A stretch of DNA of 58,261 nt from an uncultured Holophagaceae bacterium (GCA_903913215.1 CAIWKE010000022.1:1-58261); one strand, 5' to 3'; shown: positions 1-8,795, numbered from the stretch's first letter. The notes: generated by a model not told the origin, from the sequence alone. Numbers and translations are program-made.

Positions 1-1
1 C

Positions 2-223
2 GAAAAGGCCTGTCAATTCGCCGGTGATGGCCAAAGGTTGAGTGAGCTCCGGACCGGGATGCGGGAGCGCATGCAGAACTCACCCTTGATGGATGGGCCT
101 GGCTTTGCTCGTGGCTTCGAGGCAGCCTACCGTGCCATGTTTGAGCGCTGGAGGCAGCAGGAGGTCCCTGCTGGTGAAGCAGTCGAGGGCCCACCCACTT
201 TCGCTTCGGGGGATGCATTATGA
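2..223 (+). CDS. C-terminal end of an OGT/SPINDLY-type TPR glycosyltransferase (5'-truncated)
   Basis: The reading frame is open from base 2, so the gene starts before the window. The visible 73 residues contain the pattern RL-x-x-LR-x-x-x-RERM-x-x-SPLMDG followed by FARGFEAAYRAMFERW. This is the usual end of family GT41 (O-GlcNAc-transferase/SPINDLY) proteins, which carry N-terminal TPRs and a C-terminal UDP-sugar transferase domain. The stop overlaps the next start codon (ATGA at 220-223), so it is translationally coupled to the CDP-sugar operon and may use that sugar. The catalytic part lies outside the window, so donor and acceptor cannot be judged. A short protein starting at the TTG at 38 is a less likely reading. 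Confidence 0.75.
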   Translation, partial: EKACQFAGDGQRLSELRTGMRERMQNSPLMDGPGFARGFEAAYRAMFERWRQQEVPAGEAVEGPPTFASGDAL

Positions 224-993
224 AAGCCGTCATTCTCGCGGGAGGGCTTGGGACCAGATTGAGTGAAGAGACTCACCTGAAACCAAAACCAATGATTGAG
301 ATCGGTGGCCGCCCCATTCTCTGGCACATCATGAAGATGTACTCACGCTACGGGATTAATGAATTTGTAGTCTGCCTGGGGTTCAAGGGCTACATGATCA
401 AAGAGTACTTCTCAAACTACTTTCTCCACATGAGCGACGTTACCTTCGATATCCAGGAAAACAGGATGGAAGTGCATGAAAAACACGCCGAACCCTGGCG
501 GGTTACCCTTGTGGATACGGGGGCCGACACGATGACGGGTGGGCGCCTGAAGCGGATCACTCCCTATGTGGAGAACGAGACATCCTTCTGTCTGACCTAC
601 GGCGATGGTGTCTCTGATATCAACATCAAAGCACTGCTGGAATTTCATCAATCCCATGGCAAGAAGGCCACCATCACCGCGGTCCAACCTCCAGGCCGGT
701 ATGGATCTTTGGTGCTCGACCGAGAAAGCGTTCAAGGGTTCATTGAAAAACCACGAGGAGATGGAGGCTGGATCAACGGGGGCTTCTTCGCCCTCTCGCC
801 GGATTGTCTGAAGTACATCGAAGATGACTCCACATCGTGGGAAGGTGAACCTTTGATCGAGTTGGCTTCGGCTGGCGAACTCATGGCCTTCAAACATCAC
901 GGATTCTGGCAACCGATGGATACACTCCGAGACAAGAATCAGCTGGAAGCCCTTTGGCAACAAGGAGTGGCCCCGTGGAAAACTTGGGACTGA
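220..993 (+). CDS. rfbF: Glucose-1-phosphate cytidylyltransferase
   Basis: This 257-residue protein should make CDP-glucose from CTP and glucose 1-phosphate in the cytoplasm, the first step of CDP-6-deoxyhexose synthesis. It begins with the nucleotidyltransferase signature AGGLGTRLSEET followed by KPKPMIEIGGRPILWHIMK, which is specific for RfbF rather than RfbA. Other family blocks are CLGFKGYMIKEYF, VDTGADTMTGGRLKR, LTYGDGVSDI and the C-terminal GFWQPMDTLRDKNQLE. The length is normal for the family. The start codon overlaps the preceding stop, and the stop lies inside the next gene, so these genes form an operon. Confidence 0.95.
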   Translation: MKAVILAGGLGTRLSEETHLKPKPMIEIGGRPILWHIMKMYSRYGINEFVVCLGFKGYMIKEYFSNYFLHMSDVTFDIQENRMEVHEKHAEPWRVTLVDTGADTMTGGRLKRITPYVENETSFCLTYGDGVSDINIKALLEFHQSHGKKATITAVQPPGRYGSLVLDRESVQGFIEKPRGDGGWINGGFFALSPDCLKYIEDDSTSWEGEPLIELASAGELMAFKHHGFWQPMDTLRDKNQLEALWQQGVAPWKTWD

Positions 994-2081
994 GCCCCTC
1001 CTTCTGGAGAGGCAGGCGTGTCTTCGTCTCCGGCCATACCGGGTTCAAGGGGAGCTGGCTGTCACTCTGGTTGGATTCGATGGGGGCCAAGGTCTTCGGT
1101 TATGCCCTTCCCCCACCTACGCAGCCGAGCCTGTTCGATGTCGCGCGAGTCGAACAGAAGCTGGCTGGGCACACACTGGGAGATCTTTCCGATCACGTAG
1201 CACTGGTGGATGCGGTCAGGCGGGCAGAACCCGAGATCGTCTTCCATCTTGCTGCGCAATCCCTGGTCCGCCGTGGATACGCTGAGCCCATCGAGACCTT
1301 CACTACTAACGTACTTGGCACGGTGTACCTCCTGGAGGCAATTCGCGGTTGCCCCACCGTTCGCGCCGTCGTCAATGTCACTACCGACAAGTGCTATGAA
1401 AACCGCGAGTGGCCCTGGAGCTACCGAGAAAATGACCGGCTGGGGGGAAGTGACCCCTATTCATGCAGCAAGGCCTGTTCAGAGCTTGTTACCGACGCCT
1501 ACCGGCAATCCTTTCTCGAATCGGCAGGTGTTGCTGTGGCCACTGCCCGTGCCGGGAATGTGATTGGAGGTGGCGACTGGGCCGCCGACCGGCTCCTTCC
1601 AGATGCGTTCCGGGCGCTGGATGCGAACGCCCCTCTGGAAATACGGGCGCCTAAGTCCATCCGCCCATGGCAGCACGTAATGGAGCCGCTCTCCGGCTAC
1701 CTCTTGCTGGCGGAATGCCTGCATCGTGAAGGCAAGGTCCATTCCGGCCCCTGGAATTTTGGACCCGCCGAGAGCAGCGCGCAGTCCGTGGAGGCCGTCC
1801 TCAATGGTCTTGCCTTACTGGCCCCATCCTTCCAGTGGCGGCCTGATGTCTCCGGGCAGGCCCATCCCCATGAAGCGTCCACCCTTTTGTTGGACAGCAG
1901 TAAAACCCGGCAGCAGCTAGGCTGGCGGTCGCGTTGGGGCCTTGATACGGCGCTTGAGAAAACGCTGGCGTGGCACCTCGCCTGGAGGCAGGGGGTGGAC
2001 ATAACCGACTTCACCTTGAGGCAAATCCAGAGCCATTCCGAATGGCCCCAACCACCCGTGGGCGGCCATGACCTCTCCTAG
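975..2081 (+). CDS. rfbG: CDP-glucose 4,6-dehydratase
   Basis: Extended SDR enzyme of 368 residues that converts CDP-glucose to CDP-4-keto-6-deoxyglucose. The NAD-binding glycine motif GHTGFKGSWLS lies near the N-terminus, and the catalytic Tyr-x-x-x-Lys is in DPYSCSKACSEL. TDKCYENREWPWSYRE and RAGNVIGGGDWA are typical RfbG blocks. I chose the GTG at 975 because AAGGAG lies 7 bases upstream (962-967). This start makes an 19-base overlap with rfbF. An earlier in-frame TTG at 954 lacks a good ribosome site. The end overlaps the epimerase gene by 14 bases. Confidence 0.95.
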   Translation: MENLGLSPSFWRGRRVFVSGHTGFKGSWLSLWLDSMGAKVFGYALPPPTQPSLFDVARVEQKLAGHTLGDLSDHVALVDAVRRAEPEIVFHLAAQSLVRRGYAEPIETFTTNVLGTVYLLEAIRGCPTVRAVVNVTTDKCYENREWPWSYRENDRLGGSDPYSCSKACSELVTDAYRQSFLESAGVAVATARAGNVIGGGDWAADRLLPDAFRALDANAPLEIRAPKSIRPWQHVMEPLSGYLLLAECLHREGKVHSGPWNFGPAESSAQSVEAVLNGLALLAPSFQWRPDVSGQAHPHEASTLLLDSSKTRQQLGWRSRWGLDTALEKTLAWHLAWRQGVDITDFTLRQIQSHSEWPQPPVGGHDLS

Positions 2082-2634
2082 GTTCGACATCAGAGACGGT
2101 GGCCTGCCTGGATTGAAAATCATCCAGAGGTGGATCCTTGAGGACCACCGAGGATCCTTCTCTCGGCTGTTCTGCTCGAATGTGTTCAAGGATGCCGGAT
2201 TTCCACAGCCTGTGAGCCAGATCAACCACACCCACACCCGGCACAAGGGGACTCTCCGGGGGCTCCATTTCCAGCATCCACCGCACGCGGAAATCAAGGT
2301 TGTGACCTGTCTAAAGGGAGAGGTCTACGATGTAGCGGTGGATTTGCGGGAGAATTCCCCCACCTTTTTGTCCTGGAAGGGGGTCGTCCTGTCTGAATCG
2401 AACCTCACCAGCCTCGTCATCCCCCGGGGCTTTGCTCATGGTTTTCAGGCCCTGACGGCTGACTGTGAAATGCTCTACTTGCACTCCGAAGCGCACCATC
2501 CGGAAGCCGAGGGAGGGATTCACCCCGAGGACCCCAGACTGGGAATTTCGTGGCCCTGCATGATCGGCGAAATGTCGGAGAGGGATCAGGCCTGGGCTTT
2601 CATTCCGCAGGATTTCCCAGGGCTCCAAGTATGA
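2068..2634 (+). CDS. rfbC: dTDP-4-dehydrorhamnose 3,5-epimerase family protein
   Basis: A 188-residue cupin-fold NDP-4-keto-6-deoxysugar epimerase. Family signatures include the opening block ILEDHRGSFSRLF, INHTHTRHKGTLRGLHFQ with the catalytic His region, KVVTCLKGEVYDVAVDLR and VIPRGFAHGFQAL. The context (CDP-glucose synthesis and dehydration just upstream) indicates that the substrate here is a CDP-4-keto-6-deoxy sugar, not the dTDP sugar of rhamnose synthesis. Whether it inverts C3, C5 or both cannot be read from the sequence. It overlaps rfbG at the start and the methyltransferase gene at the stop (ATGA at 2631-2634). Confidence 0.85.
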   Translation: MTSPRFDIRDGGLPGLKIIQRWILEDHRGSFSRLFCSNVFKDAGFPQPVSQINHTHTRHKGTLRGLHFQHPPHAEIKVVTCLKGEVYDVAVDLRENSPTFLSWKGVVLSESNLTSLVIPRGFAHGFQALTADCEMLYLHSEAHHPEAEGGIHPEDPRLGISWPCMIGEMSERDQAWAFIPQDFPGLQV

Positions 2635-3857
2635 AATGCCGCCATTGCCGCACTGAGTTGACGATCCCATTCCTCGATCTGGGTTCGGCACCGCACTCCA
2701 ACGCCTACCTGACCGACCTGAGCCTCCATGATCCTGAGCCCTGGTTTCCCCTGAAGGTCCTGGTCTGTAACAAGTGCTGGCTGGTCCAGACGGAGGATGT
2801 GGTTGATGCGGGACAACTGTTCACCGCTGACTATGCCTATTTCAGCTCCTATTCGGAGACGTGGCTGAAGCACGCCGAGGACTACGTTCGAGTCACCGCA
2901 GAACGGTTCAACCTGGGTCATGAGTCTCTGGTGGTCGAACTCGCTGCCAATGATGGCTATCTGCTCCAGTATGTGAAGTCGCGCGGAATTCATTGCCTTG
3001 GAATCGAGCCGACGGCCAACACGGCTCAGGCCGCCCGTGATAAGGGAATTGAGATCATCCAGGCTTTCTTCACTCGGGAGCTGGGCTCAAGACTAGCCGC
3101 ATCCGGAAAACAGGCAGATCTGGTCGTAGCGAACAATGTCCTTGCCCATGTGCCGGACATCAATGATTTCCTCCTCGGCGTCTCAGACCTCCTTAAGCCG
3201 GAGGGCGTAGCCACCTTCGAATTTCCACACTTGCTCGAATTGGTCCGAAACGCCCAATTCGATACGGTATACCACGAGCACTTCTCCTATCTGTCCATGA
3301 CGGCCCTGCACGGGATTTTCGACCAAAATGGCCTGACCCCCTTCGACCTTGAGCACCTGACAACCCACGGCGGGAGCCTCAGGATCTATGCACAGAGGAG
3401 AGAAACCAGCCAGAGGCCGATTTCTTCGCGACTCAAGGCCTGCCTAGATCTGGAAGCCCGCGTAGGGATGGTGGATCAGGCCTACTACGCCACCCTCCAA
3501 CCGAGGGTGGACGAAATCAAGAATGCGTTTCTGGCCTTCCTGTTGGAGGCACGAAAATCGGGGAAGACAGTCGCTGGTTATGGGGCGGCTGCCAAGGGCA
3601 ACACCCTCCTCAACTATGCAGGGATTCGTCCCGATCTCCTCCCCTTCGTGGTGGACCGGAATCCTGCAAAGCAGGGCAAGTACTTGCCGGGAAGCCGCAT
3701 CCCCATCTTTCCAGAAGCAGCCCTTTCGGAGCATCGACCCGACTTTATTGTCATCCTTCCCTGGAACCTCCGCGATGAGGTGACAGATCAATTGGCATAT
3801 GTCAGTGCGTGGGGGGGGCAATTCGTTACAGCCGTTCCCACCCTTCGGATCGGCTAG
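2631..3857 (+). CDS. NDP-sugar C-methyltransferase (zinc-binding, TylC3-like)
   Basis: This 408-residue SAM-dependent methyltransferase has the three-part architecture of deoxysugar C-methyltransferases. An N-terminal zinc-binding domain has CRHC at residues 3-6 and a second CNKC pair near residue 45. The Rossmann methyltransferase domain has VVELAANDGYLLQY as the SAM-binding motif. The C-terminal domain has GKTVAGYGAAAKGNTLLNY. Relatives such as TylC3 add a methyl group to C3 of NDP-4-keto-6-deoxyhexoses, giving branched sugars. The ATG at 2631 overlaps the previous stop. An earlier in-frame start would run far into the epimerase gene and would lack this domain logic. Confidence 0.88.
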   Translation: MKCRHCRTELTIPFLDLGSAPHSNAYLTDLSLHDPEPWFPLKVLVCNKCWLVQTEDVVDAGQLFTADYAYFSSYSETWLKHAEDYVRVTAERFNLGHESLVVELAANDGYLLQYVKSRGIHCLGIEPTANTAQAARDKGIEIIQAFFTRELGSRLAASGKQADLVVANNVLAHVPDINDFLLGVSDLLKPEGVATFEFPHLLELVRNAQFDTVYHEHFSYLSMTALHGIFDQNGLTPFDLEHLTTHGGSLRIYAQRRETSQRPISSRLKACLDLEARVGMVDQAYYATLQPRVDEIKNAFLAFLLEARKSGKTVAGYGAAAKGNTLLNYAGIRPDLLPFVVDRNPAKQGKYLPGSRIPIFPEAALSEHRPDFIVILPWNLRDEVTDQLAYVSAWGGQFVTAVPTLRIG

Positions 3858-3864
3858 GGGCCCC

Positions 3865-4758
3865 ATGAGAGTCGCTCTGACCGGTGCGAATGGGTTTCTG
3901 GGAGGTTATGTCCTGGAAGCCTTGCGCCATCGGGGCATCGATACGGTCCTGCTTGGTAGGACTCGGCCAGCGAACCACTCCTACGGGGCCTTCATTCAGG
4001 TCGACCTTCTTGAGGCGCCAGACTTTCCCCGGCTCATCCAGACTGCATCAGCCACACACCTCCTTCACTTGGCTTGGTTCGCCGAACACGGAGCCTTCTG
4101 GACATCACCCCTTAACCTTCGGTGGGTAGAGGCCACCAATCGGCTGGTAGAGGCATTTTGTGAAGCTGGTGGAAGAGGAGTGGTGGCCGCGGGGACCTGC
4201 GCCGAGTACGATTGGTCCCAGGGCACCTGTCGGGAGGACAGCACTCCCCTAAATCCATCCAGTCTCTATGGCACGGCTAAAGATGCAGCACGGCGCCTAT
4301 CCACAGCAATCTGCCGACTGCATCAGGTGCCATGCGCCTGGGGCCGTGTCTTTCAGCCCTATGGGTTCGGCGAGGACGCAAGACGTTTGATCCCGTCTCT
4401 AATTGAGGCCTTTCTAAATAAACACCCGCCCTTTCCAGTGAATACCCAAACCCTTCGTGATTTCCTTCACGCTTCGGACGTGTCGGAGGGCTTTTTGACC
4501 CTGCTTGAAGCTGGGGCGGATGGGGCCTACAACATCAGCAGTGGCGAGCCTGTGGCGCTGGCACAGGTCATACGGGAAGTGGCACAGCTGCTGGGAACGG
4601 ATCCAGACCTCATGCTGAGGGTTGCCGCTCAGCGGCCAGAGGAACCGCACTTGCTCCTTGGGGAGAACCACAAGCTTCTGTCTTTGGGCTGGCAGCCCCA
4701 GCTAACCCTACGGAAGGGGCTGGAGCAGACCGTGCGTGCAGCCACGGGGGCTCAATGA
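3865..4758 (+). CDS. NAD-dependent epimerase/dehydratase (SDR), probable NDP-sugar 4-ketoreductase
   Basis: A 297-residue extended SDR. It starts MRVALTGANGFLGGYVLE with the TGxxGxxG cofactor motif. The catalytic region has SSLYGTAKDAARR, giving Tyr-x-x-x-Lys. GRVFQPYGFGEDARRLIPS and LRDFLHASDVSEGF are typical of sugar-nucleotide SDRs. Its place after dehydratase, epimerase and C-methyltransferase suggests it reduces the 4-keto group to finish the branched sugar. The exact stereochemistry is unknown. The ATG at 3865 follows the previous stop closely. An upstream in-frame start inside the methyltransferase gene would precede the Rossmann fold by about 22 residues and is unlikely. Confidence 0.8.
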   Translation: MRVALTGANGFLGGYVLEALRHRGIDTVLLGRTRPANHSYGAFIQVDLLEAPDFPRLIQTASATHLLHLAWFAEHGAFWTSPLNLRWVEATNRLVEAFCEAGGRGVVAAGTCAEYDWSQGTCREDSTPLNPSSLYGTAKDAARRLSTAICRLHQVPCAWGRVFQPYGFGEDARRLIPSLIEAFLNKHPPFPVNTQTLRDFLHASDVSEGFLTLLEAGADGAYNISSGEPVALAQVIREVAQLLGTDPDLMLRVAAQRPEEPHLLLGENHKLLSLGWQPQLTLRKGLEQTVRAATGAQ

Positions 4759-4922
4759 TGGAGTGCTGGATACCGCTGAGTAGCTGTTTCGAATCGACGA
4801 TTCGCGAAAAGCTGGCATCGTGGGGCGTGAGAGCCAAGGGGGCCACACTTGCCAATCTCATAGATCCTGCCGCCAGCCTCCTCGGTATTGCTGTTGACCT
4901 GTTGGATTGGAGTGAATCATGA
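4755..4922 (+). CDS. Small ORF of 55 residues, translationally coupled at both ends, function unknown
   Basis: The interval between the SDR and the CmcI-like gene is one uninterrupted frame. Its ATG (4755) overlaps the SDR stop as ATGATG, and its TGA (4920-4922) overlaps the next start as ATGA. The protein starts MMECWIPLSSCFE and ends LLGIAVDLLDWSES. It has two Cys, a mixed helical middle (TIREKLASWG) and no signal peptide or clear membrane helix. Double stop/start overlap matches the rest of this operon and argues that it is translated. I do not recognise the family. It could instead be a degraded remnant of a larger gene that kept its frame. Confidence 0.6.
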   Translation: MMECWIPLSSCFESTIREKLASWGVRAKGATLANLIDPAASLLGIAVDLLDWSES

Positions 4923-5683
4923 GGCTCATCCTAGATACGGAAGCCAGAACCCTCAAGCTGGAAGAGGCCGGACAGACACGCCTTCTGGACCTCTACTGCA
5001 AGGAGGCCTTCGAGGCAATCACGCGACAGTGGGTCCGGGTGGGCTGGGACCAGAAGTATCCATACACCTTTAGCTGGATGGGCCGGCCTGTCATCCAGTT
5101 GCCCGAGGACATGATTCGCATCCAGGAGGTGATTTTCCAGGTGAAACCGGATCTGATCATCGAAACAGGGGTGGCCCATGGCGGTTCTCTGGTGTTTTAC
5201 TCCAGCCTGTGTCGGGCAATGGACCATGGCCGTGTCATTGGGATCGACATCGAGATCCGGCCCCACAATCGCGCCGCCATCGAGGCGCACCCCATGAATG
5301 ATCGCATCACGCTCATTGAGGGCAGCTCGACGGACCCGGACATCGTTGCGCGCGTGAAGGCGCTCGTGAAGCCCGATGAAAAGGTGCTAGTCGTTCTGGA
5401 CTCCAACCATACCTACACACATGTGACCAGTGAGCTTGAGGCCTATGCGCCCCTGGTGACGGCGGGTTCCTACATCGTGGCCACTGATGGAATCATGTGG
5501 GATCTGGCAGATGTGCCTCGCGGCGTTCCCACCTGGGCAACAGACAATCCCACTTTTGCGGCGCGGGATTTTTTAGTGAAGCATCCGGAATTCGTCCTCG
5601 AACAACCGGCCTGGCCCTTCAATGAAAGTTCCCTGGACCAGAACATCACGCACTGGCCGGGGGCCTGGCTTAAACGTACCTAG
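4919..5683 (+). CDS. CmcI/cephalosporin hydroxylase family protein, probable sugar O-methyltransferase
   Basis: A 254-residue protein of the CmcI family, a SAM-dependent methyltransferase fold despite the name hydroxylase. IIETGVAHGGSLVFYSS near residue 80 is the SAM-binding loop, VIGIDIEIRPHNR follows, and VLDSNHTYTHV is the conserved metal/substrate block. Family members in polysaccharide loci include rhamnosyl O-methyltransferases. As the last gene of the CDP-sugar operon it probably O-methylates the branched sugar or the residue next to it. Convergent to the DUF1501 gene, with only 63 bases between the stops and no obvious terminator there. Confidence 0.82.
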   Translation: MRLILDTEARTLKLEEAGQTRLLDLYCKEAFEAITRQWVRVGWDQKYPYTFSWMGRPVIQLPEDMIRIQEVIFQVKPDLIIETGVAHGGSLVFYSSLCRAMDHGRVIGIDIEIRPHNRAAIEAHPMNDRITLIEGSSTDPDIVARVKALVKPDEKVLVVLDSNHTYTHVTSELEAYAPLVTAGSYIVATDGIMWDLADVPRGVPTWATDNPTFAARDFLVKHPEFVLEQPAWPFNESSLDQNITHWPGAWLKRT

Positions 5684-5746
5684 GCAATTCTGTTTGACTC
5701 CAGTTGGACAAAATGGGAATTGGGATGTACAGCTGGTTTTCATCGT

Positions 5747-7114
5747 CTAAAGAAATCCCAACCGCGGATAGGTGCTGCCCAGCAGTGTGTCTGTGGTCGT
5801 GGCGGCCTGGCCGAGCCAGCGTTCGAGGACGGTGGCGTAGAGGCTCCTGAAGTCGGTGGTGAACTTCATGTTGCCGTTTGAGTCCAGGCTGCTCAGATCC
5901 GGGTAGCCACCATAGATCCCGCCCTTGAGGGCCTTGGCCACACAGAAGGAGAGGCCGGCGGTGCCGTGGTCGGTGCCGGCGTTGTTGGAGCCGGACAGGT
6001 TCTCCTGGACCCGGCGGCCGAACTCGCTGTAGCCGAGGATCATCACTCGGTCCTGGGCCACGCCCGAGGTCGTGGTGATAGAAGCCAGATCGTCGTAGAA
6101 GGCCTTGATGGAGCCGCCCAGGGCCCGCTGCAGGTTGGGGTGGTCCACGGCCTGATTGCTGTGGGTGTCCCATCCGCTGAGGCGGGCGAAGTAGACCTGG
6201 CTGGGCAGGCCGGCCGCGATCATCTGGGCGATGAGCTTGAACTGGTTGCTGAGACTGTTGCTGAGGGCCGCGCCGCTAAGTTTGGTGATCGGGTAGGCCG
6301 TATCGCCCGGGTAGGGCACGGTGGGCGTGCGGGCCGTGAGCGTGCCACCCGTGCCGAAAGCCGGATTGTTCTGCGCGTCGTAGAAGAGCTTGCCTGCGGA
6401 CGCGGCGGATAGGTAGCCGGGGTCGGAGCTGCTGGCCGTGAGGGCATTGCCCCAGCCGGTCTCCAGGGTGGTGGCGTCGGTCACGGCGCTGCCGCTCAGT
6501 AGGTAGGCGGGGAATACGTAGCCCCCGCCGCTGGTGATGGACACGAAGCTGCGGGTGGAACCCTTGAGCATCACTGGGAGGTCTGAGGTCACCGTGAGGC
6601 CCCGGAGCACATCACCCGTGGCACTGAAGGCCGTGTCCGCAAAGCGGCCCAGCCAACCGGTGCCTGCGGGGATGGCGGCGCCCTGACCCCAGAGGTCGAT
6701 GGAGGTGAAGTGGGAGAGGTTGGGGTTGGGCATGCCGATGCCCGGAATCCAGGCTACGTGCCCTGCGGCATGGAGGACGTCCATACCTGTGAGGTCCTTG
6801 TTGAGGGCCATGCCACCTCCCAGGTCCGTCAGGAGGGCCCCGTCGGTGATGCCCAGGACAGCGCGCTTGGTCTGGTACACGCTGAGGTTCGTGCCCGCAT
6901 TGGGAGGCATGACATTGAGCCAGTCATAGCCGCCGTCGATGTTCACGATCACCAGGATGGGCGCCATGGGCAGGGGAGTGGGTGTCGGGGTGGGTGTCGG
7001 GGTGGGTGTTGGCGTGGTGCCCGTACTCTTGCCGCCACCACCGCAGGCCGTGAGGCCCGCGAGGGAGGCGCTGGTGGCGCCCAGGGTCTGGATGAATTCG
7101 CGTCGCGTGGTCAT
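5747..7114 (-). CDS. DUF1501 family protein, Tat-exported lipoprotein
   Basis: A 455-residue protein. The N-terminus reads TTRREFIQTLGATSASLAGLTAC: a twin-arginine motif (RREFIQ) followed by a lipobox ending in Cys, then a Gly-rich and Thr-Pro repeat linker. DUF1501 proteins are related to sulfatases/alkaline phosphatases. Visible blocks are VNIDGGYDWLNVMPP near the start, LSGWDTHSNQ, MILGYSEFGRRVQEN and NAGTDHGTAG. These genes nearly always sit next to DUF1800 genes, as here (11 bases downstream of it). The function of the pair is not established; roles in surface or export processes have been suggested. The TP linker is encoded by a simple repeat around 6975-7015. Confidence 0.88.
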   Translation of the reverse strand: MTTRREFIQTLGATSASLAGLTACGGGGKSTGTTPTPTPTPTPTPTPLPMAPILVIVNIDGGYDWLNVMPPNAGTNLSVYQTKRAVLGITDGALLTDLGGGMALNKDLTGMDVLHAAGHVAWIPGIGMPNPNLSHFTSIDLWGQGAAIPAGTGWLGRFADTAFSATGDVLRGLTVTSDLPVMLKGSTRSFVSITSGGGYVFPAYLLSGSAVTDATTLETGWGNALTASSSDPGYLSAASAGKLFYDAQNNPAFGTGGTLTARTPTVPYPGDTAYPITKLSGAALSNSLSNQFKLIAQMIAAGLPSQVYFARLSGWDTHSNQAVDHPNLQRALGGSIKAFYDDLASITTTSGVAQDRVMILGYSEFGRRVQENLSGSNNAGTDHGTAGLSFCVAKALKGGIYGGYPDLSSLDSNGNMKFTTDFRSLYATVLERWLGQAATTTDTLLGSTYPRLGFL

Positions 7115-7125
7115 GGCGTTCCCCG

Positions 7126-8784
7126 TTAGTAGAGCTGGCCGGCGGGCGAGCAGAGGATGAGGAAGGCCAGTTCCCGGGCCTTGGTCTGGGAGGTGGCATC
7201 CCAGGTGAAGGTGGTGGGCCAGAGGGCGGTGAGCCAGGCGGACGATACGGCGGCGGGGAGGGGACCGGGCTGCAGCAGGGCCACGAGGCGGTCGTAGACG
7301 GCCTGGGCAGTGGTGGGCGCCACGGGGAACCAGTCGGTCGTCAGGAAGGTGGGGAAGAGGGGGTAGCTGACGCCGTTGTAGGAGCGGGCTTCAGCCAGGG
7401 CCAGGGCCGCGGCGGCCTTGGTGCGGTAGCGCATGGTGTTGCTGTTCAACCAGGCCGCATGCTCCTTCCAGCCGTTGGGGCCCGTGGGATCCAGCAGCTT
7501 CATACCCATCTGATCGAAGGTGGTGGCGCTGTTCGTCACCAGACGCCAGGCGGGGAAACCCCTGGGGGTCTGGGCAGCGGCGGCAGTCAGCGTGGGACAG
7601 AGCATGCGCGCGGCCCGTACCAGCCAGGAGACGGGTCCCTCCACCAGGGCGTAGCGGTTAGCGGCGCTGAAGAAATAGTTGGATTTCAAAAGGGCCTTCA
7701 GCACCACCCGCAAGTCGAAGGCCGAGGTCTGGATGAAGGTGGCCAGATCCGTCAGATCCTGGGCCGTGTAGGCGGCGGTCACGAAGTGCGTGAGCAGGCG
7801 CTTGGCCAGGAACTGGGCGCAGTTGGGGCCCTTCTGGCTGATGATGCTGCGGATGGCGTTCTCGCCCTTGGCCCAGCCGTTGGTGGTGTCGGTAACTGGG
7901 AGGGTCTGCCCGAAAAGGCTGATGGTGCCTGTCGCGTGCTGGTTGTAGCTGAGGGTGGCGGCGCCGCCCCAGTAAACGCGCGTGTCTGGCGAGATGCTGG
8001 TGCCGTCGTAGACCTTGAAGTGGGCATTCGCAGGGTACTTCTGGCCGGGGTTCGTGGGATTGGTGATGTAGTCGGCCTCGGCGAAGGTGAAGCTCCAGCC
8101 GCTGAGGGCCCGGGCCAACTGGGTGATGTCGGTCTGGTTGTAGCCGTTGTCGGCACCCAGGCTGTAGAGCTCCATGACCTCACGGGCGTAGTTCTCGTTG
8201 GGGATGTTGGTGCCAGAGGCGTAGTTCAGGACCGAATCCAGCCAGATGGCCATGGCTGGATCCTTGCTCACCAGGACCAGGAGGTCATCGAACTTGGCCA
8301 GGCCCTGGCTGCGGAAGAGTTGGATCTGCTTGAGCATGAGGGCCGTGTTGTCGACCTTGTGCCAGCCTGTGGCGAAGAGGTTGTGCCAGAACAGGGCCAG
8401 GCGCTCCTCGAAGGCGTGCGGGTTGTGCTGCATGCGCCAGGCCCAGAGCGCCTGGGCTGTGTTCAGGTTGTTGCGCCAGGTGTCGGCCCCCTGGCAGAGG
8501 AAGGCGTGGGGAGCGGCCACGGCGGGCACGTCCACGCTGCCGGTGACGGCGATGTTGGCGGTTACCAGGGGTTCCAGTACCACGTCCGCGCTGCCCAGGT
8601 CCGCCGTGAAGGCCGTGGCATCATAGGAGGTGCCCGTGCCGTCAATCCAGGCGTCGATGGCGGCCCCAGGGGCCAGTGCCTGGAGGCTGGCGGCGTCCGT
8701 GGGGTTGAGGCCGAAGCCCGCCCGCCGTCCGAAGTGCTGGACGTCGGCCAGAGTCCAGCTGCTGATGGGGCTGAGATCTGCCAT
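7126..8784 (-). CDS. DUF1800 family protein
   Basis: A 552-residue protein. Family features are the N-terminal ADVQHFGRRAGFG with the following helical region, LALFWHNLFATGWHKV, NENYAREVMELYSLG, YNQTDITQLARALSGW, and C-terminal MKLLDPTGPNGWKEHAAW. No classical signal peptide is visible at the chosen ATG, unlike the DUF1501 partner, so export could depend on that partner. It is transcribed between the lipoprotein gene (12 bases upstream) and the DUF1501 gene. Biochemical function of the family is unknown. Confidence 0.85.
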   Translation of the reverse strand: MADLSPISSWTLADVQHFGRRAGFGLNPTDAASLQALAPGAAIDAWIDGTGTSYDATAFTADLGSADVVLEPLVTANIAVTGSVDVPAVAAPHAFLCQGADTWRNNLNTAQALWAWRMQHNPHAFEERLALFWHNLFATGWHKVDNTALMLKQIQLFRSQGLAKFDDLLVLVSKDPAMAIWLDSVLNYASGTNIPNENYAREVMELYSLGADNGYNQTDITQLARALSGWSFTFAEADYITNPTNPGQKYPANAHFKVYDGTSISPDTRVYWGGAATLSYNQHATGTISLFGQTLPVTDTTNGWAKGENAIRSIISQKGPNCAQFLAKRLLTHFVTAAYTAQDLTDLATFIQTSAFDLRVVLKALLKSNYFFSAANRYALVEGPVSWLVRAARMLCPTLTAAAAQTPRGFPAWRLVTNSATTFDQMGMKLLDPTGPNGWKEHAAWLNSNTMRYRTKAAAALALAEARSYNGVSYPLFPTFLTTDWFPVAPTTAQAVYDRLVALLQPGPLPAAVSSAWLTALWPTTFTWDATSQTKARELAFLILCSPAGQLY

Positions 8785-8795
8785 GGTTGGCTCCT

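Noticed and set aside
6975-7015. GGTGTCGGGGTG-like simple repeat as a regulatory or phase-variation tract
   Set aside because: It encodes the Thr-Pro linker of the DUF1501 protein; the 12-base unit keeps the frame, so it cannot switch the gene off.
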